Positions 50,880 to 58,506 of a stretch of 64,000 nt of DNA are shown here, one piece after another. Source of the DNA: an uncultured Sutterella sp. (GTDB lineage Bacteria > Pseudomonadota > Gammaproteobacteria > Burkholderiales > Burkholderiaceae_F); the NCBI GenBank assembly GCA_944392755.1, contig CALXXT010000061.1, positions 17,625 through 81,624 of the forward strand. The letters run 5' to 3'. The notes under the pieces were generated by a model, which saw only the letters and a list, made by a program, of their open reading frames with translations, did no database searches and was not told where the DNA came from. Both the position numbers and the translations under genes were made by a program. Position 1 is the first letter of the stretch. Every line of letters begins with the position of its first letter.

Positions 50880-50920
50880 AAAACGGAGAAGCCCCGAAAG
50901 CTCGGTCGCTCTCGGGGCTT
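50880..50920 (-). terminator. Intrinsic terminator of tolQRA
   Basis: AAGCCCCGA (50889-50897) pairs with TCGGGGCTT (50912-50920); on the minus strand CTCCGTTTTC follows. It begins 16 bases after the tolA stop. Confidence 0.75.
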
Positions 50921-50936
50921 GGGTCGGGGGAGGAGC

Positions 50937-52106
50937 TTATCGACGCTGCTGCTCTTCGACGGGGTCGAACTTGAGCTCGATGTCCGAAGGCACGGGGCTT
51001 CCGTTATCGGGCTTGGGGAAGGGGTTGCAGCGCCGGATTGCGCGCACGACCGCGGCGTCGAACGCGGGGAGGCCCGAGGACTGCACCTGCTGGGGGCTTC
51101 CTATCTGCTCGGCCGTGGGCAGGAGCTTCACCTTGTAGATGGCGACGAATTGGCCGATCTTCGCCGAAGCGGGCACGTCGAAGGCGAGCCCTTGGCGAAC
51201 GCAGGCCGCCACGCGCGCGACGTAGCGCGCGCGGGCCGCGCCCGTGAGGTTGCGGCGGTAGTTGCGCCGATCGCCCGAGGGACGGCCCGAGCGTTCGGCG
51301 TCGGGATCGACATTGGCGGCGATGCGGGCGAGCTCCTCATTGCGCGCGGCCTGCGCGATGCGGCGTCGGACCGCAGCCGCCTCCTTCTTTCGGGCTTCCT
51401 CCACGCGGCGTTTTTCTTCGGCTTCCTTCTGCGCCTTCAGTTCCGCGGCGATGCGGGCGGCCTCGGCCTTCTGACGCTCAAGTTCGGCCGCCTTGCGGGC
51501 CTCTTCGGCTCGGCGAGCCTCTTCGGCCTGGCGGCGCTCTTCGGCAAGCTTTTCCTGCGCAATCCGCTCGGCTTCGCGGCGTTCGGCCTCTTCGCGTTCG
51601 CGCTCCTTTGCGGCCTGAATCGCTTCCTCTTCGGCTCGGCGGATTTCTTCGGCGCGGGCGCGCTCCTGCGCAAGACGCTCCTCTTCGGCGCGGGCGGCCT
51701 GTTCGGCGGCTTGAGCTTCTTCGGCCGCCTGGCGGCGGGCCGCCTCTTCAGCCAAGCGCGCCTCCTCGGCCTTCGCCTCTTCGGCTGGCGCGGGTTCGGG
51801 CTTCGGTTCGGGCTCAGGAGGCGGAACCTCCTCCTTCACCTCTTCGGCTTCGGGGGGAGGCTCCGGTGTTTCGTCTGCTGGACGCTTTTCGGCCACGCCG
51901 TTCGGGTCCATTCCGCCCGAAATCTCTTCGGGGGCCCAAAGTTCCGCGTAGACCGTTTCGCTCGAGGACTGCCACTGGACGGCCGTGAAGAGCGCGGCGA
52001 CAAGCGCGCCGTGCACGGCCGCCGACAGCAGCGCCGAAGGAAGCAGGTCCCGCCGATCGGGGTCGCCGCGAAGCGGCGTCTTTCGGGAGTGGGGATCTTC
52101 GTGCAT
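50937..52106 (-). CDS. tolA: Tol-Pal system protein TolA
   Basis: TolA spans the periplasm and connects the TolQR motor to the outer membrane. The 389-residue product has an N-terminal membrane helix (LLSAALLSAAVHGALVAALF region), a Pro/Glu-rich linker, a long Ala/Glu/Arg-rich coiled coil (about 110-270) and a C-terminal TolA/TonB-type domain (VAACVRQGLAFDVPASAKIG, VVRAIRRCNPFP). ATG 52106 is chosen because GAGGG overlapping the tolR stop lies 9 bases upstream; a GTG at 52115 lies too close to it. tolB and pal do not follow; a terminator does. Confidence 0.9.
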   Translation of the reverse strand: MHEDPHSRKTPLRGDPDRRDLLPSALLSAAVHGALVAALFTAVQWQSSSETVYAELWAPEEISGGMDPNGVAEKRPADETPEPPPEAEEVKEEVPPPEPEPKPEPAPAEEAKAEEARLAEEAARRQAAEEAQAAEQAARAEEERLAQERARAEEIRRAEEEAIQAAKEREREEAERREAERIAQEKLAEERRQAEEARRAEEARKAAELERQKAEAARIAAELKAQKEAEEKRRVEEARKKEAAAVRRRIAQAARNEELARIAANVDPDAERSGRPSGDRRNYRRNLTGAARARYVARVAACVRQGLAFDVPASAKIGQFVAIYKVKLLPTAEQIGSPQQVQSSGLPAFDAAVVRAIRRCNPFPKPDNGSPVPSDIELKFDPVEEQQRR

Positions 52107-52117
52107 CGCCTTCACCC

Positions 52118-52546
52118 TCAGCGCGCGGCCGCCGAGCGCTCAATACGCAGCGAAAGCCCCACGCGCTTCACGTTGGCCGACTGAAGAATCTTCATGACGT
52201 TGATCACCTCTTCGTAGCGCACGGATTTGTCGGCGGAGATGACGACGGGAAGATCCGGGTTGCCGGCTTGGGCGCGTTCGACGGCGGCGACAAGTCCCGC
52301 AGCGTCCGTGGGCGTCATGTCCTTGCCGCGGCGCAGAGAGAGGCGGGCATCCGGGTAGACGATCACTTCCACCAGATCCTCGGGCGCCTTGGAGGCCTTG
52401 TTCACCGAGGGGAGGTTCACCACGCTCGGATTCACGAATGGGGCGGCGACCATCAGGATGACGACGAGAACGAGCATCACGTCGATGTAGGGAACGACGT
52501 TGATTTCGGCCATCAGCCCGCGGCGCTTCTGAGATGGACGCAGCAT
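52118..52546 (-). CDS. tolR: Tol-Pal system protein TolR
   Basis: TolR forms the proton channel with TolQ. The 142-residue protein has one N-terminal membrane helix with the functional Asp (INVVPYIDVMLVLVVILMV, about residues 15-33) and a periplasmic domain (VVISADKSVRYEEVINVM). It lies 5 bases downstream of tolQ and 11 upstream of tolA. Confidence 0.95.
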   Translation of the reverse strand: MLRPSQKRRGLMAEINVVPYIDVMLVLVVILMVAAPFVNPSVVNLPSVNKASKAPEDLVEVIVYPDARLSLRRGKDMTPTDAAGLVAAVERAQAGNPDLPVVISADKSVRYEEVINVMKILQSANVKRVGLSLRIERSAAAR

Positions 52547-52551
52547 GACGA

Positions 52552-53220
52552 TCAGCTCCGCGACTGGCGTTCAAGGATGTTGAGGAATTCTTCGCTGAAG
52601 CCGTCGATGCGGTTCGAGAGGCGGCCGACGCGGTTGTTGAAGAAGTTGTAGGCGGCGACCGCAGGAATGGCCGCAAAAAGGCCGATCGCCGTGGCGACGA
52701 GCGCTTCGGCGATGCCGGGCGCCACGACGGCGAGGCTGACGTTCTCGAGATTGGCGAGTCCCGTGAAGGCGTTCATGATGCCCCAGACCGTACCGAAGAG
52801 GCCGATGTAGGGCGAGGTTGAGCCGATTGAGGCGAGAAGCGGCAGGCCGCTTTCGAGCTTGTCCATCTCACGCGTGAAGACGGCGCGCATGGCGCGCGCG
52901 ACGCCGTTCACGGCGTTCCCCGAGCTTTTCTGCTGCTTGAGGAATTCGCTCATGCCGGCGGCGAAAATGCGCTCCTCCATTCCGGAAGACTCGCGGTTTC
53001 GGTTCGCCGCATCGAGGAGCTTCGTCAGCTCCGTGCCGCTCCAGAAGCGCCCTTCGAATTCATCCGTCTGACGCATGGCGCGCGAAACGGCGAAGAACTT
53101 GCGGAAAATAACGGTCCAGCTGAGAAAGGAAAGGATGAGAAGGATCGAGAGGACGATCTTCACCACAATGCTCGCGTTGGAAACGAGCGTCAGCATGGAA
53201 AGGTCGGTGGTCGGATTCAT
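52552..53220 (-). CDS. tolQ: Tol-Pal system protein TolQ
   Basis: TolQ is the membrane proton-channel subunit. The 222-residue protein has three membrane helices: one N-terminal (VKIVLSILLILSFLSWTVIF), and two in the MotA/ExbB domain (ASIGSTSPYIGLFGTVWGIM, and GIAEALVATAIGLFAAIPAV). The neighbouring ybgC, tolR and tolA favour TolQ over ExbB. Confidence 0.95.
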   Translation of the reverse strand: MNPTTDLSMLTLVSNASIVVKIVLSILLILSFLSWTVIFRKFFAVSRAMRQTDEFEGRFWSGTELTKLLDAANRNRESSGMEERIFAAGMSEFLKQQKSSGNAVNGVARAMRAVFTREMDKLESGLPLLASIGSTSPYIGLFGTVWGIMNAFTGLANLENVSLAVVAPGIAEALVATAIGLFAAIPAVAAYNFFNNRVGRLSNRIDGFSEEFLNILERQSRS

Positions 53221-53274
53221 GAGTGAGACTCGATGTCGATGAATGAATGAGAAAAAGACGGAACGGACGGCGGA

Positions 53275-53700
53275 TCAGGATGCGCCGCGGGTGAATTCGG
53301 CGATGCGCTCGTAAAGCGCCTTCGGCATCGCGGCGGGGGCCATCGTGCGCCGCGAGACGGCTCCCACGCGCACTTCGCCCTCGGTGATGAGCTCGTCTGC
53401 GCGCCAGATGTTCTGCTCGAAGACGATCGAGGCGCGTCCGAGGGACTTCACCCGCGTGCGCACTTCAAGGTCGTCGTCGAGCTTCGCGCCCCTGCGGTAG
53501 CGGATCGAAACGGAAGCCGCGACGAAGATGACGCCGTCTTCGGCGGCGAGCGATTCCGCCTGCGACGCGCCGATCTCGCGCAGGAGGTCGGAGCGTGCGC
53601 GCTCCATGTACTTCAGATAGTTGGCATGGTAGACGATGCCGCCGGCATCGGTGTCTTCCCAGTAGATGCGGATGGGATGGCGGGCCAGAAACGAAGACAT
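53275..53700 (-). CDS. ybgC: Tol-Pal-associated acyl-CoA thioesterase YbgC
   Basis: YbgC is a hot-dog-fold thioesterase encoded with tol genes. The 141-residue protein has the catalytic segment YWEDTDAGGIVYHANYLKYM near residue 13 and the SIRYRRGAKLDDDLEV strand. ATG 53700 matches the family start although no good Shine-Dalgarno is seen; the frame is open far upstream over the divergent gene. It is first in ybgC-tolQ-tolR-tolA. Confidence 0.94.
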   Translation of the reverse strand: MSSFLARHPIRIYWEDTDAGGIVYHANYLKYMERARSDLLREIGASQAESLAAEDGVIFVAASVSIRYRRGAKLDDDLEVRTRVKSLGRASIVFEQNIWRADELITEGEVRVGAVSRRTMAPAAMPKALYERIAEFTRGAS

Positions 53701-53793
53701 GAAAAAACCGGTGAAAAACGGGAATTCAAGGCGGCGGCATCGGGACGCAGCCGCAAAGCATCCCGTAGTATAGGAAGGTTCGGCCCGCGCATC

Positions 53794-56085
53794 ATGTCGG
53801 CCGCAGGATTTTCGGGGCTCTTTGGGCCTCGGCGCGAAGGGAGGAAGAGCTTGTTCGATCGACGACTGGGCCGCATCCTCTTGCCGACGCTCGTCGGGGC
53901 GGCGCTTCTCATCGCGCTCGCCCTGGCGCTGCCCGAGGTGATGAACAGTCCCCGGCCTCTGGCCGAATACGGCGAAAACGTTCTCTACACGGCGTTCGGC
54001 GGACGCAGCCCCCGCACGCTCGACCCGCAGAAGTCCTACTCGAGCGACGAGGCGTCCTACGTCTATTCGATCTGCGAGCCGCTCTACCAATACGCCTACC
54101 TTGAGCGCCCCTATCGGCTCGAAGCGCGCACGGCCGAGCGCGTCGAGCCGCCGCGCTACGTCGACGCCGAAGGGCGCACGCTGCCCGAAGACGCGCCGGC
54201 CGAGAAGGTCGCGGAGACGATTTACGAACTTCAGCTCCGCGAGGGCATCTTCTATGCGCCGCACCCGGCCTTCGTGAAGGACGAGACGGGCGCGATGCGC
54301 TACGCGGCGATCGACGGGGAGACGGCCGAGTCGATGAGAAGCCCGCTGGATCTGCCGCAAGCGGCGACGCGCGAGCTGACGGCCGCCGACTATGCGAACG
54401 GCATCCGCCGCATCGCGAGCCCTCAGGTGGTGAGTCCCGTCTTCAGCATGATGCGGCGGCGCATCGTCGGGTTCGACGAATACGGACGCGCGCTCGAGAA
54501 GCGCTGGTCGAAGATGCGGGAGCAGGGCGCTTCCCCAAGCGCCTATTTGGACCTCTGGGCCGATCCGCTCCCCGGCGTCGAGGCGCTCGACCGCCGCCGT
54601 CTGCGGATCCGCGTGAAGGGCAAGGATCCGCTCTTCGCCTACTGGCTCGCCATGAGCTTCTTCGCGCCGATGCCGGTCGAGGCCGAGCGCTTTTACGCAC
54701 AGGAATCGCTTCGAAGCCGCAATCTGACGCTCGACACCTGGCCCGTCGGCACGGGAGCCTTCCGCATGGCGGTCTATGAGGAAAACCGCCGGCATGTGCT
54801 CGAGCGCAATCCCAGGTTCCGGCGTGCGCTCTACCCCTGCAGGGGCGAGCCGGGCGACGCCGAGTCGGGGCTTCTCGAGGACTGCGGTAAGCCCTTGCCT
54901 TTTCTTGACCGCGTCGTCTTTGAAATCGAAAAGGAGGCCGTGCCGCTGAAGGCGAAGTTCCTGTCCGGGTATTACGACAGTCCCTTCATCGACCGCACGG
55001 ATTCGGGGCTCGGATTCCTCTCGGCCATGGCCGACGATCCGGACCAAGCCGAGGAATTCAAGGAGAAGGGGCTGCGCTTTCCCGAAGCGGTGGAGGCAAG
55101 CCTCTGGTACATCGGCTTCAACTGGCTCGATCCCGTCGTCGGCGGCGGGGAGAATCCCGAGGCCGCTCGGAGGAGCCGGCTCCTGAGGCGCGCCATCGCC
55201 ATCGCTTTCGACTGGGAGGAGGAGCTCGCGATCTTTCAGAAGAATCAGGGCATGCCCGCGCACGGTCCGATTCCGCCCGGAATCTTCGGTTGGCGCGAGT
55301 CGGGGCCGGCCGCATTCAATCCCTTCGTCTATCGGCGTGGGACGGACGGGCGGGCGGTCCGCCGACCGATTGAGGAAGCCAAGCGCCTCCTCGCCGAGGC
55401 GGGCTACCCCGACGGGCGCGATGCGAAGACGGGCCGTCCCCTCATTCTCAACTTCGACTATCAAAACGCGGCGCAGGGGAGCCGCGCCTACCTTGCCTGG
55501 CATCAGCGCCAGCTTGCGAAGCTCGGCATTCAGCTCGAAATCCGCGCGACCGACTACAACCGCTTCCAGGAGAAGATGGCCAAGGGATCCGCTCAGATCT
55601 TCTTTTGGGGCTGGAAGGCGGACTATCCGGATCCGGAAAACTTCCTTTTTCTCTTCTACGGCCCGAACGGCAAGGTGCGGCATGGCGGAGAGAATGCGGG
55701 GAACTATGAGAATCCCCGCTTCGACGCGCTCTTCCGACGCTTCCGCACGCTCCCCGAGGGTGAAGAAAAGGCCCGTCTGATCGACGAGATGATCCGCATT
55801 CTTCAGGAGGACGGGCCGATTCTCTTCGGGTACTATCCGCCCGCAGCCGCGGCCTATCAGTCCTGGGTCGGGAACGCGAAGCCCTCCGCAATGGTTCAGA
55901 ACAGTCTTCAGTACCTCAAGATCGACGGAGCGCTGCGGCTCCGGAAGATTCGGGAGTGGAACCGACCGGTCGTCTGGCCCCTCTTCATCTTCGTGCTCGT
56001 CGGCGTCGGCGCGGCGGCGGGCGCTGCGCGCTACGTCCGCGGGCGGACGCGCAGAACCGCCTTCGACCTCAGGGAGGACGCGTGA
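53794..56085 (+). CDS. Peptide-type ABC transporter substrate-binding protein (SBP_bac_5), hydrophobic segment at each end
   Basis: The 763-residue product belongs to the extracellular solute-binding family 5 (Opp/Dpp/Yej type): ENVLYTAFGGRSPRTLDPQ near residue 75, IYELQLREGIFYA, DYANGIRRIASP, NPRFRRALYP and QIFFWGWKADYPDPENFLF are recognisable. Instead of a simple cleaved signal it has an N-terminal hydrophobic helix (ILLPTLVGAALLIALALAL) without an obvious cleavage or lipobox site, and a second one at the C-terminus (WPLFIFVLVGVGAAAGAARY) followed by basic residues. ATG 53794 has no clear Shine-Dalgarno; TTG 53851 (MFDRRLGRILLP) has GGAGG 6 bases upstream and may be the real start. The stop overlaps the next ATG by one base. 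Confidence 0.88.
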   Translation: MSAAGFSGLFGPRREGRKSLFDRRLGRILLPTLVGAALLIALALALPEVMNSPRPLAEYGENVLYTAFGGRSPRTLDPQKSYSSDEASYVYSICEPLYQYAYLERPYRLEARTAERVEPPRYVDAEGRTLPEDAPAEKVAETIYELQLREGIFYAPHPAFVKDETGAMRYAAIDGETAESMRSPLDLPQAATRELTAADYANGIRRIASPQVVSPVFSMMRRRIVGFDEYGRALEKRWSKMREQGASPSAYLDLWADPLPGVEALDRRRLRIRVKGKDPLFAYWLAMSFFAPMPVEAERFYAQESLRSRNLTLDTWPVGTGAFRMAVYEENRRHVLERNPRFRRALYPCRGEPGDAESGLLEDCGKPLPFLDRVVFEIEKEAVPLKAKFLSGYYDSPFIDRTDSGLGFLSAMADDPDQAEEFKEKGLRFPEAVEASLWYIGFNWLDPVVGGGENPEAARRSRLLRRAIAIAFDWEEELAIFQKNQGMPAHGPIPPGIFGWRESGPAAFNPFVYRRGTDGRAVRRPIEEAKRLLAEAGYPDGRDAKTGRPLILNFDYQNAAQGSRAYLAWHQRQLAKLGIQLEIRATDYNRFQEKMAKGSAQIFFWGWKADYPDPENFLFLFYGPNGKVRHGGENAGNYENPRFDALFRRFRTLPEGEEKARLIDEMIRILQEDGPILFGYYPPAAAAYQSWVGNAKPSAMVQNSLQYLKIDGALRLRKIREWNRPVVWPLFIFVLVGVGAAAGAARYVRGRTRRTAFDLREDA

Positions 56086-57062
56086 TGGCGCTCTATCTTC
56101 TGCGCCGCCTTCTTTACGGCGCGCTCGTGCTCTTCGGCGTGAATCTCCTCACGTTCCTGCTCTTTTTCGCCGTCAATACGCCCGACGACATGGCGAGACT
56201 CAACCTGGGCGGCAAGCACGTCACGGCCGAGGCGATCGAAGCCTGGAAGAGCGCGCATGATCTTCAGGATCCCCTCTTTTGGAATCCTCAGGCCTCGGGG
56301 CTCGAAAAGGCGACCCGCACGATCTTCTTCAAGAAAAGCCTGCCGCTTCTCGCGCTCGAATTCGGGGAGAGCGACAGCGGCCGAGACATCGCCTCGGAAA
56401 TCCGCACCCGCATGTGGCCGTCGCTCGCGCTGGCGCTGCCGACCTTTCTCCTCGGACTGGCCGTCGTCCTCGGCGCGGCGGTGCTCCTCGTGCTGGTTCG
56501 AGGCTCGCGGGCCGAGCGGGCCGGACTCGCCGCGGCCGTTCTCCTCATGTCGATTTCATCGCTTTTCTTCATCATTCTGAGCCAGTGGCTCTTCGCGAAG
56601 GTGCTCCGCTGGTTCCCCGTGTCGGGCTATGCCGAAGGCGCGCGCTCGATCGTTTTCCTTCTTCTGCCGATCGCCGCGGGCATTCTCTCGAGGCTCGGCA
56701 GCGACACGCTCCTCTTTCGCGCGATGCTCCTCGAGGAGGCCGGGAAGGATTACGTGCGCACGGCGCGGGCGAAGGGACTCTCGGAAATGCGCGTGCTTTT
56801 TCGGCACGTGCTGCGCAACGCGCTCCTTCCCATATCCACGGCCACGATCGCGCTCATTCCGATGCTTTTCATGGGCAGTCTCGTGATGGAGAGCTTCTTC
56901 GGCATTCCGGGACTCGGGAGCTACACGATCGATGCGCTCAACGCTCAGGACTTCTCCGTCGTGCGCGTGATGGTTTTCTTGGGGACGGCGGCCTACATCA
57001 TCGGCCTCGTCGCCACCGACATGGTCTATGCCTGGGCGGATCCGCGGATCCGCTTCGAGTAG
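56085..57062 (+). CDS. ABC transporter permease (OppB/YejB-like)
   Basis: The 325-residue inner-membrane protein has the N-terminal helix LYLLRRLLYGALVLFGVNLLTF characteristic of OppB-type permeases, a periplasmic insert, five further helices and the EAA coupling loop EEAGKDYVRTARAKGLSE near residue 217. ATG 56085 overlaps the binding-protein stop by one base. The stop is TAG. With the next two genes it forms a YejABEF-like microcin/peptide importer arrangement. Confidence 0.93.
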   Translation: MALYLLRRLLYGALVLFGVNLLTFLLFFAVNTPDDMARLNLGGKHVTAEAIEAWKSAHDLQDPLFWNPQASGLEKATRTIFFKKSLPLLALEFGESDSGRDIASEIRTRMWPSLALALPTFLLGLAVVLGAAVLLVLVRGSRAERAGLAAAVLLMSISSLFFIILSQWLFAKVLRWFPVSGYAEGARSIVFLLLPIAAGILSRLGSDTLLFRAMLLEEAGKDYVRTARAKGLSEMRVLFRHVLRNALLPISTATIALIPMLFMGSLVMESFFGIPGLGSYTIDALNAQDFSVVRVMVFLGTAAYIIGLVATDMVYAWADPRIRFE

Positions 57063-57075
57063 TAAGGAAAAAGCG

Positions 57076-58506
57076 ATGCAGTGGGTGTTTCTCCCGAGCG
57101 ATGCGGTGATGGCGGCGATTGCCGCGCTTCTCGCGGCCGCCGTCCTGTGGATCCGGCGCTCAAAGCCGCTGCGCGCGAAGTGGCGGCGGGTCTTCTCCGA
57201 TCGAGCGGCGGCGGCTTCGGCCGCGCTTCTCGCCGCGTTCTTCGCGGTGGCGCTTTTGGATTCGGTTCACTATCGGGAAGCGCTGCCACCCTCGGGCGCG
57301 CCCGGCGCTGCGCAGGCCTATGCGCCGCAGGTGAAGTCTGCGCTCGATCTTTTCATCCGCTCGGGGCTCGGCGCGGCGGGCGAGGAGCGAAGCTATTCGA
57401 GTCCCTTCGCCATGAAGGAATGGGACCGCACGAGCACCGTCAGGGACGGGCGCGTCGTTCGGGACCGTCAGCCCCTGCGGCATGCGGGCGAAGCCGCGCT
57501 CGGCGGCCGTTCGCCCGGACTCACCTTCGTCAAGCGCTCCCTCATCGCCGCGATCGCGGGCGGCGTGTCGGCCGCGCTTTTCTGGATCGCCGCGGGCGCG
57601 CTGCTCGCTCGCCGGCGCGGCGTAGGCTTCGCCGAAGGCGTGGCGCTTCTCAAGAACCGCGACGGGAGCTTCCCTTGGCGCCCCGCCATGGCGGTCGGGA
57701 CCGTGCTTTGGATGGTGGGCGTTTGGCTCGCCCTGGTGTGGCCCCTTTGGCACGTGATGGGGACGGACGCCGTCGGAAGCGACGTTCTCTACGAAGCGCT
57801 CAAAAGCATTCGAACCGCCTTCGTGATCGGCGTGCTCGCCACGGTGTCGATGCTTCCCTTCGCCATCTTCTTCGGCATGGCGGCGGGGTACTTCCGGGGC
57901 TGGGTCGACGACCTCGTGCAGTATCTCTACACGACGATCTCGTCCGTGCCGAGCGTGCTGCTCATCGCGGCGTCCGTGCTGATGGCGACCGTCTTTCTCG
58001 ACAAGCATCCCGAATTCTTTGAGACGAGCCTCGAGCGCGCCGATCTGAGGCTCATGATGCTCGCCTGCATCATCGGCGTGACGGGCTGGTCCACGTTGGC
58101 GCGCCTTCTGAGGGCCGAGACGATGAAGGTCGCTTCGCTCGACTTCGTGCGCTCGGCCAAGGCGCAGGGCGTCGGGAGTGCAGGCATCCTGATGCGGCAC
58201 GTGCTTCCCAACGTGCTCCACATCGTGCTGGTCGTGACGGTGCTCGACTTCTCGGGAATCGTGCTCTACGAAGCGGTGCTCTCCTACGTCGGCGTCGGGG
58301 TCGACCCCGTCATGCATTCCTTCGGCACCATGATCAACGCGGCGAGAAGCGAGATGTCGCGCTCTCCCATGATCTGGTGGAATCTCGCGGCAAGCTTTCT
58401 CTTCCTCGGCGTCCTGGTGCTCTCGGCGAACCTTTTCGCCTCGGCCGTGAGGGATGCCTTCGATCCGAGAAGCGTCCGCCGCGGCGAAGGAGGTCAAGAT
58501 GTCTGA
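57076..58506 (+). CDS. ABC transporter permease (OppC/YejE-like)
   Basis: The 476-residue permease has the OppC-type GTDAVGSDVL motif near residue 230, then five helices and the EAA loop FVRSAKAQGVGSAGILMRHV near 360. It is longer than typical OppC proteins because of about 200 N-terminal residues with extra hydrophobic segments and a periplasmic stretch, as in YejE/YejB-type systems. Start ATG 57076 has an AAGGA upstream. The end overlaps the ATPase gene by 8 bases. Confidence 0.92.
   Translation: MQWVFLPSDAVMAAIAALLAAAVLWIRRSKPLRAKWRRVFSDRAAAASAALLAAFFAVALLDSVHYREALPPSGAPGAAQAYAPQVKSALDLFIRSGLGAAGEERSYSSPFAMKEWDRTSTVRDGRVVRDRQPLRHAGEAALGGRSPGLTFVKRSLIAAIAGGVSAALFWIAAGALLARRRGVGFAEGVALLKNRDGSFPWRPAMAVGTVLWMVGVWLALVWPLWHVMGTDAVGSDVLYEALKSIRTAFVIGVLATVSMLPFAIFFGMAAGYFRGWVDDLVQYLYTTISSVPSVLLIAASVLMATVFLDKHPEFFETSLERADLRLMMLACIIGVTGWSTLARLLRAETMKVASLDFVRSAKAQGVGSAGILMRHVLPNVLHIVLVVTVLDFSGIVLYEAVLSYVGVGVDPVMHSFGTMINAARSEMSRSPMIWWNLAASFLFLGVLVLSANLFASAVRDAFDPRSVRRGEGGQDV

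Larger units (their letters stand above)
50456..50936. other. Intergenic region between activase gene and tolA
   Basis: About 480 bases without a convincing gene. It holds the tolA terminator (50880-50920), the operator-like palindrome (50664-50677), an AT-rich stretch (AAAATATATCC, 50680-50690) that reads TATATT on the minus strand and could be the -10 of the activase gene, and a small inverted repeat GAACGA/TCGTTC near 50583. A reverse open frame of 85 codons over 50443-50700 lacks similarity, and I do not call it. Confidence 0.6.
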
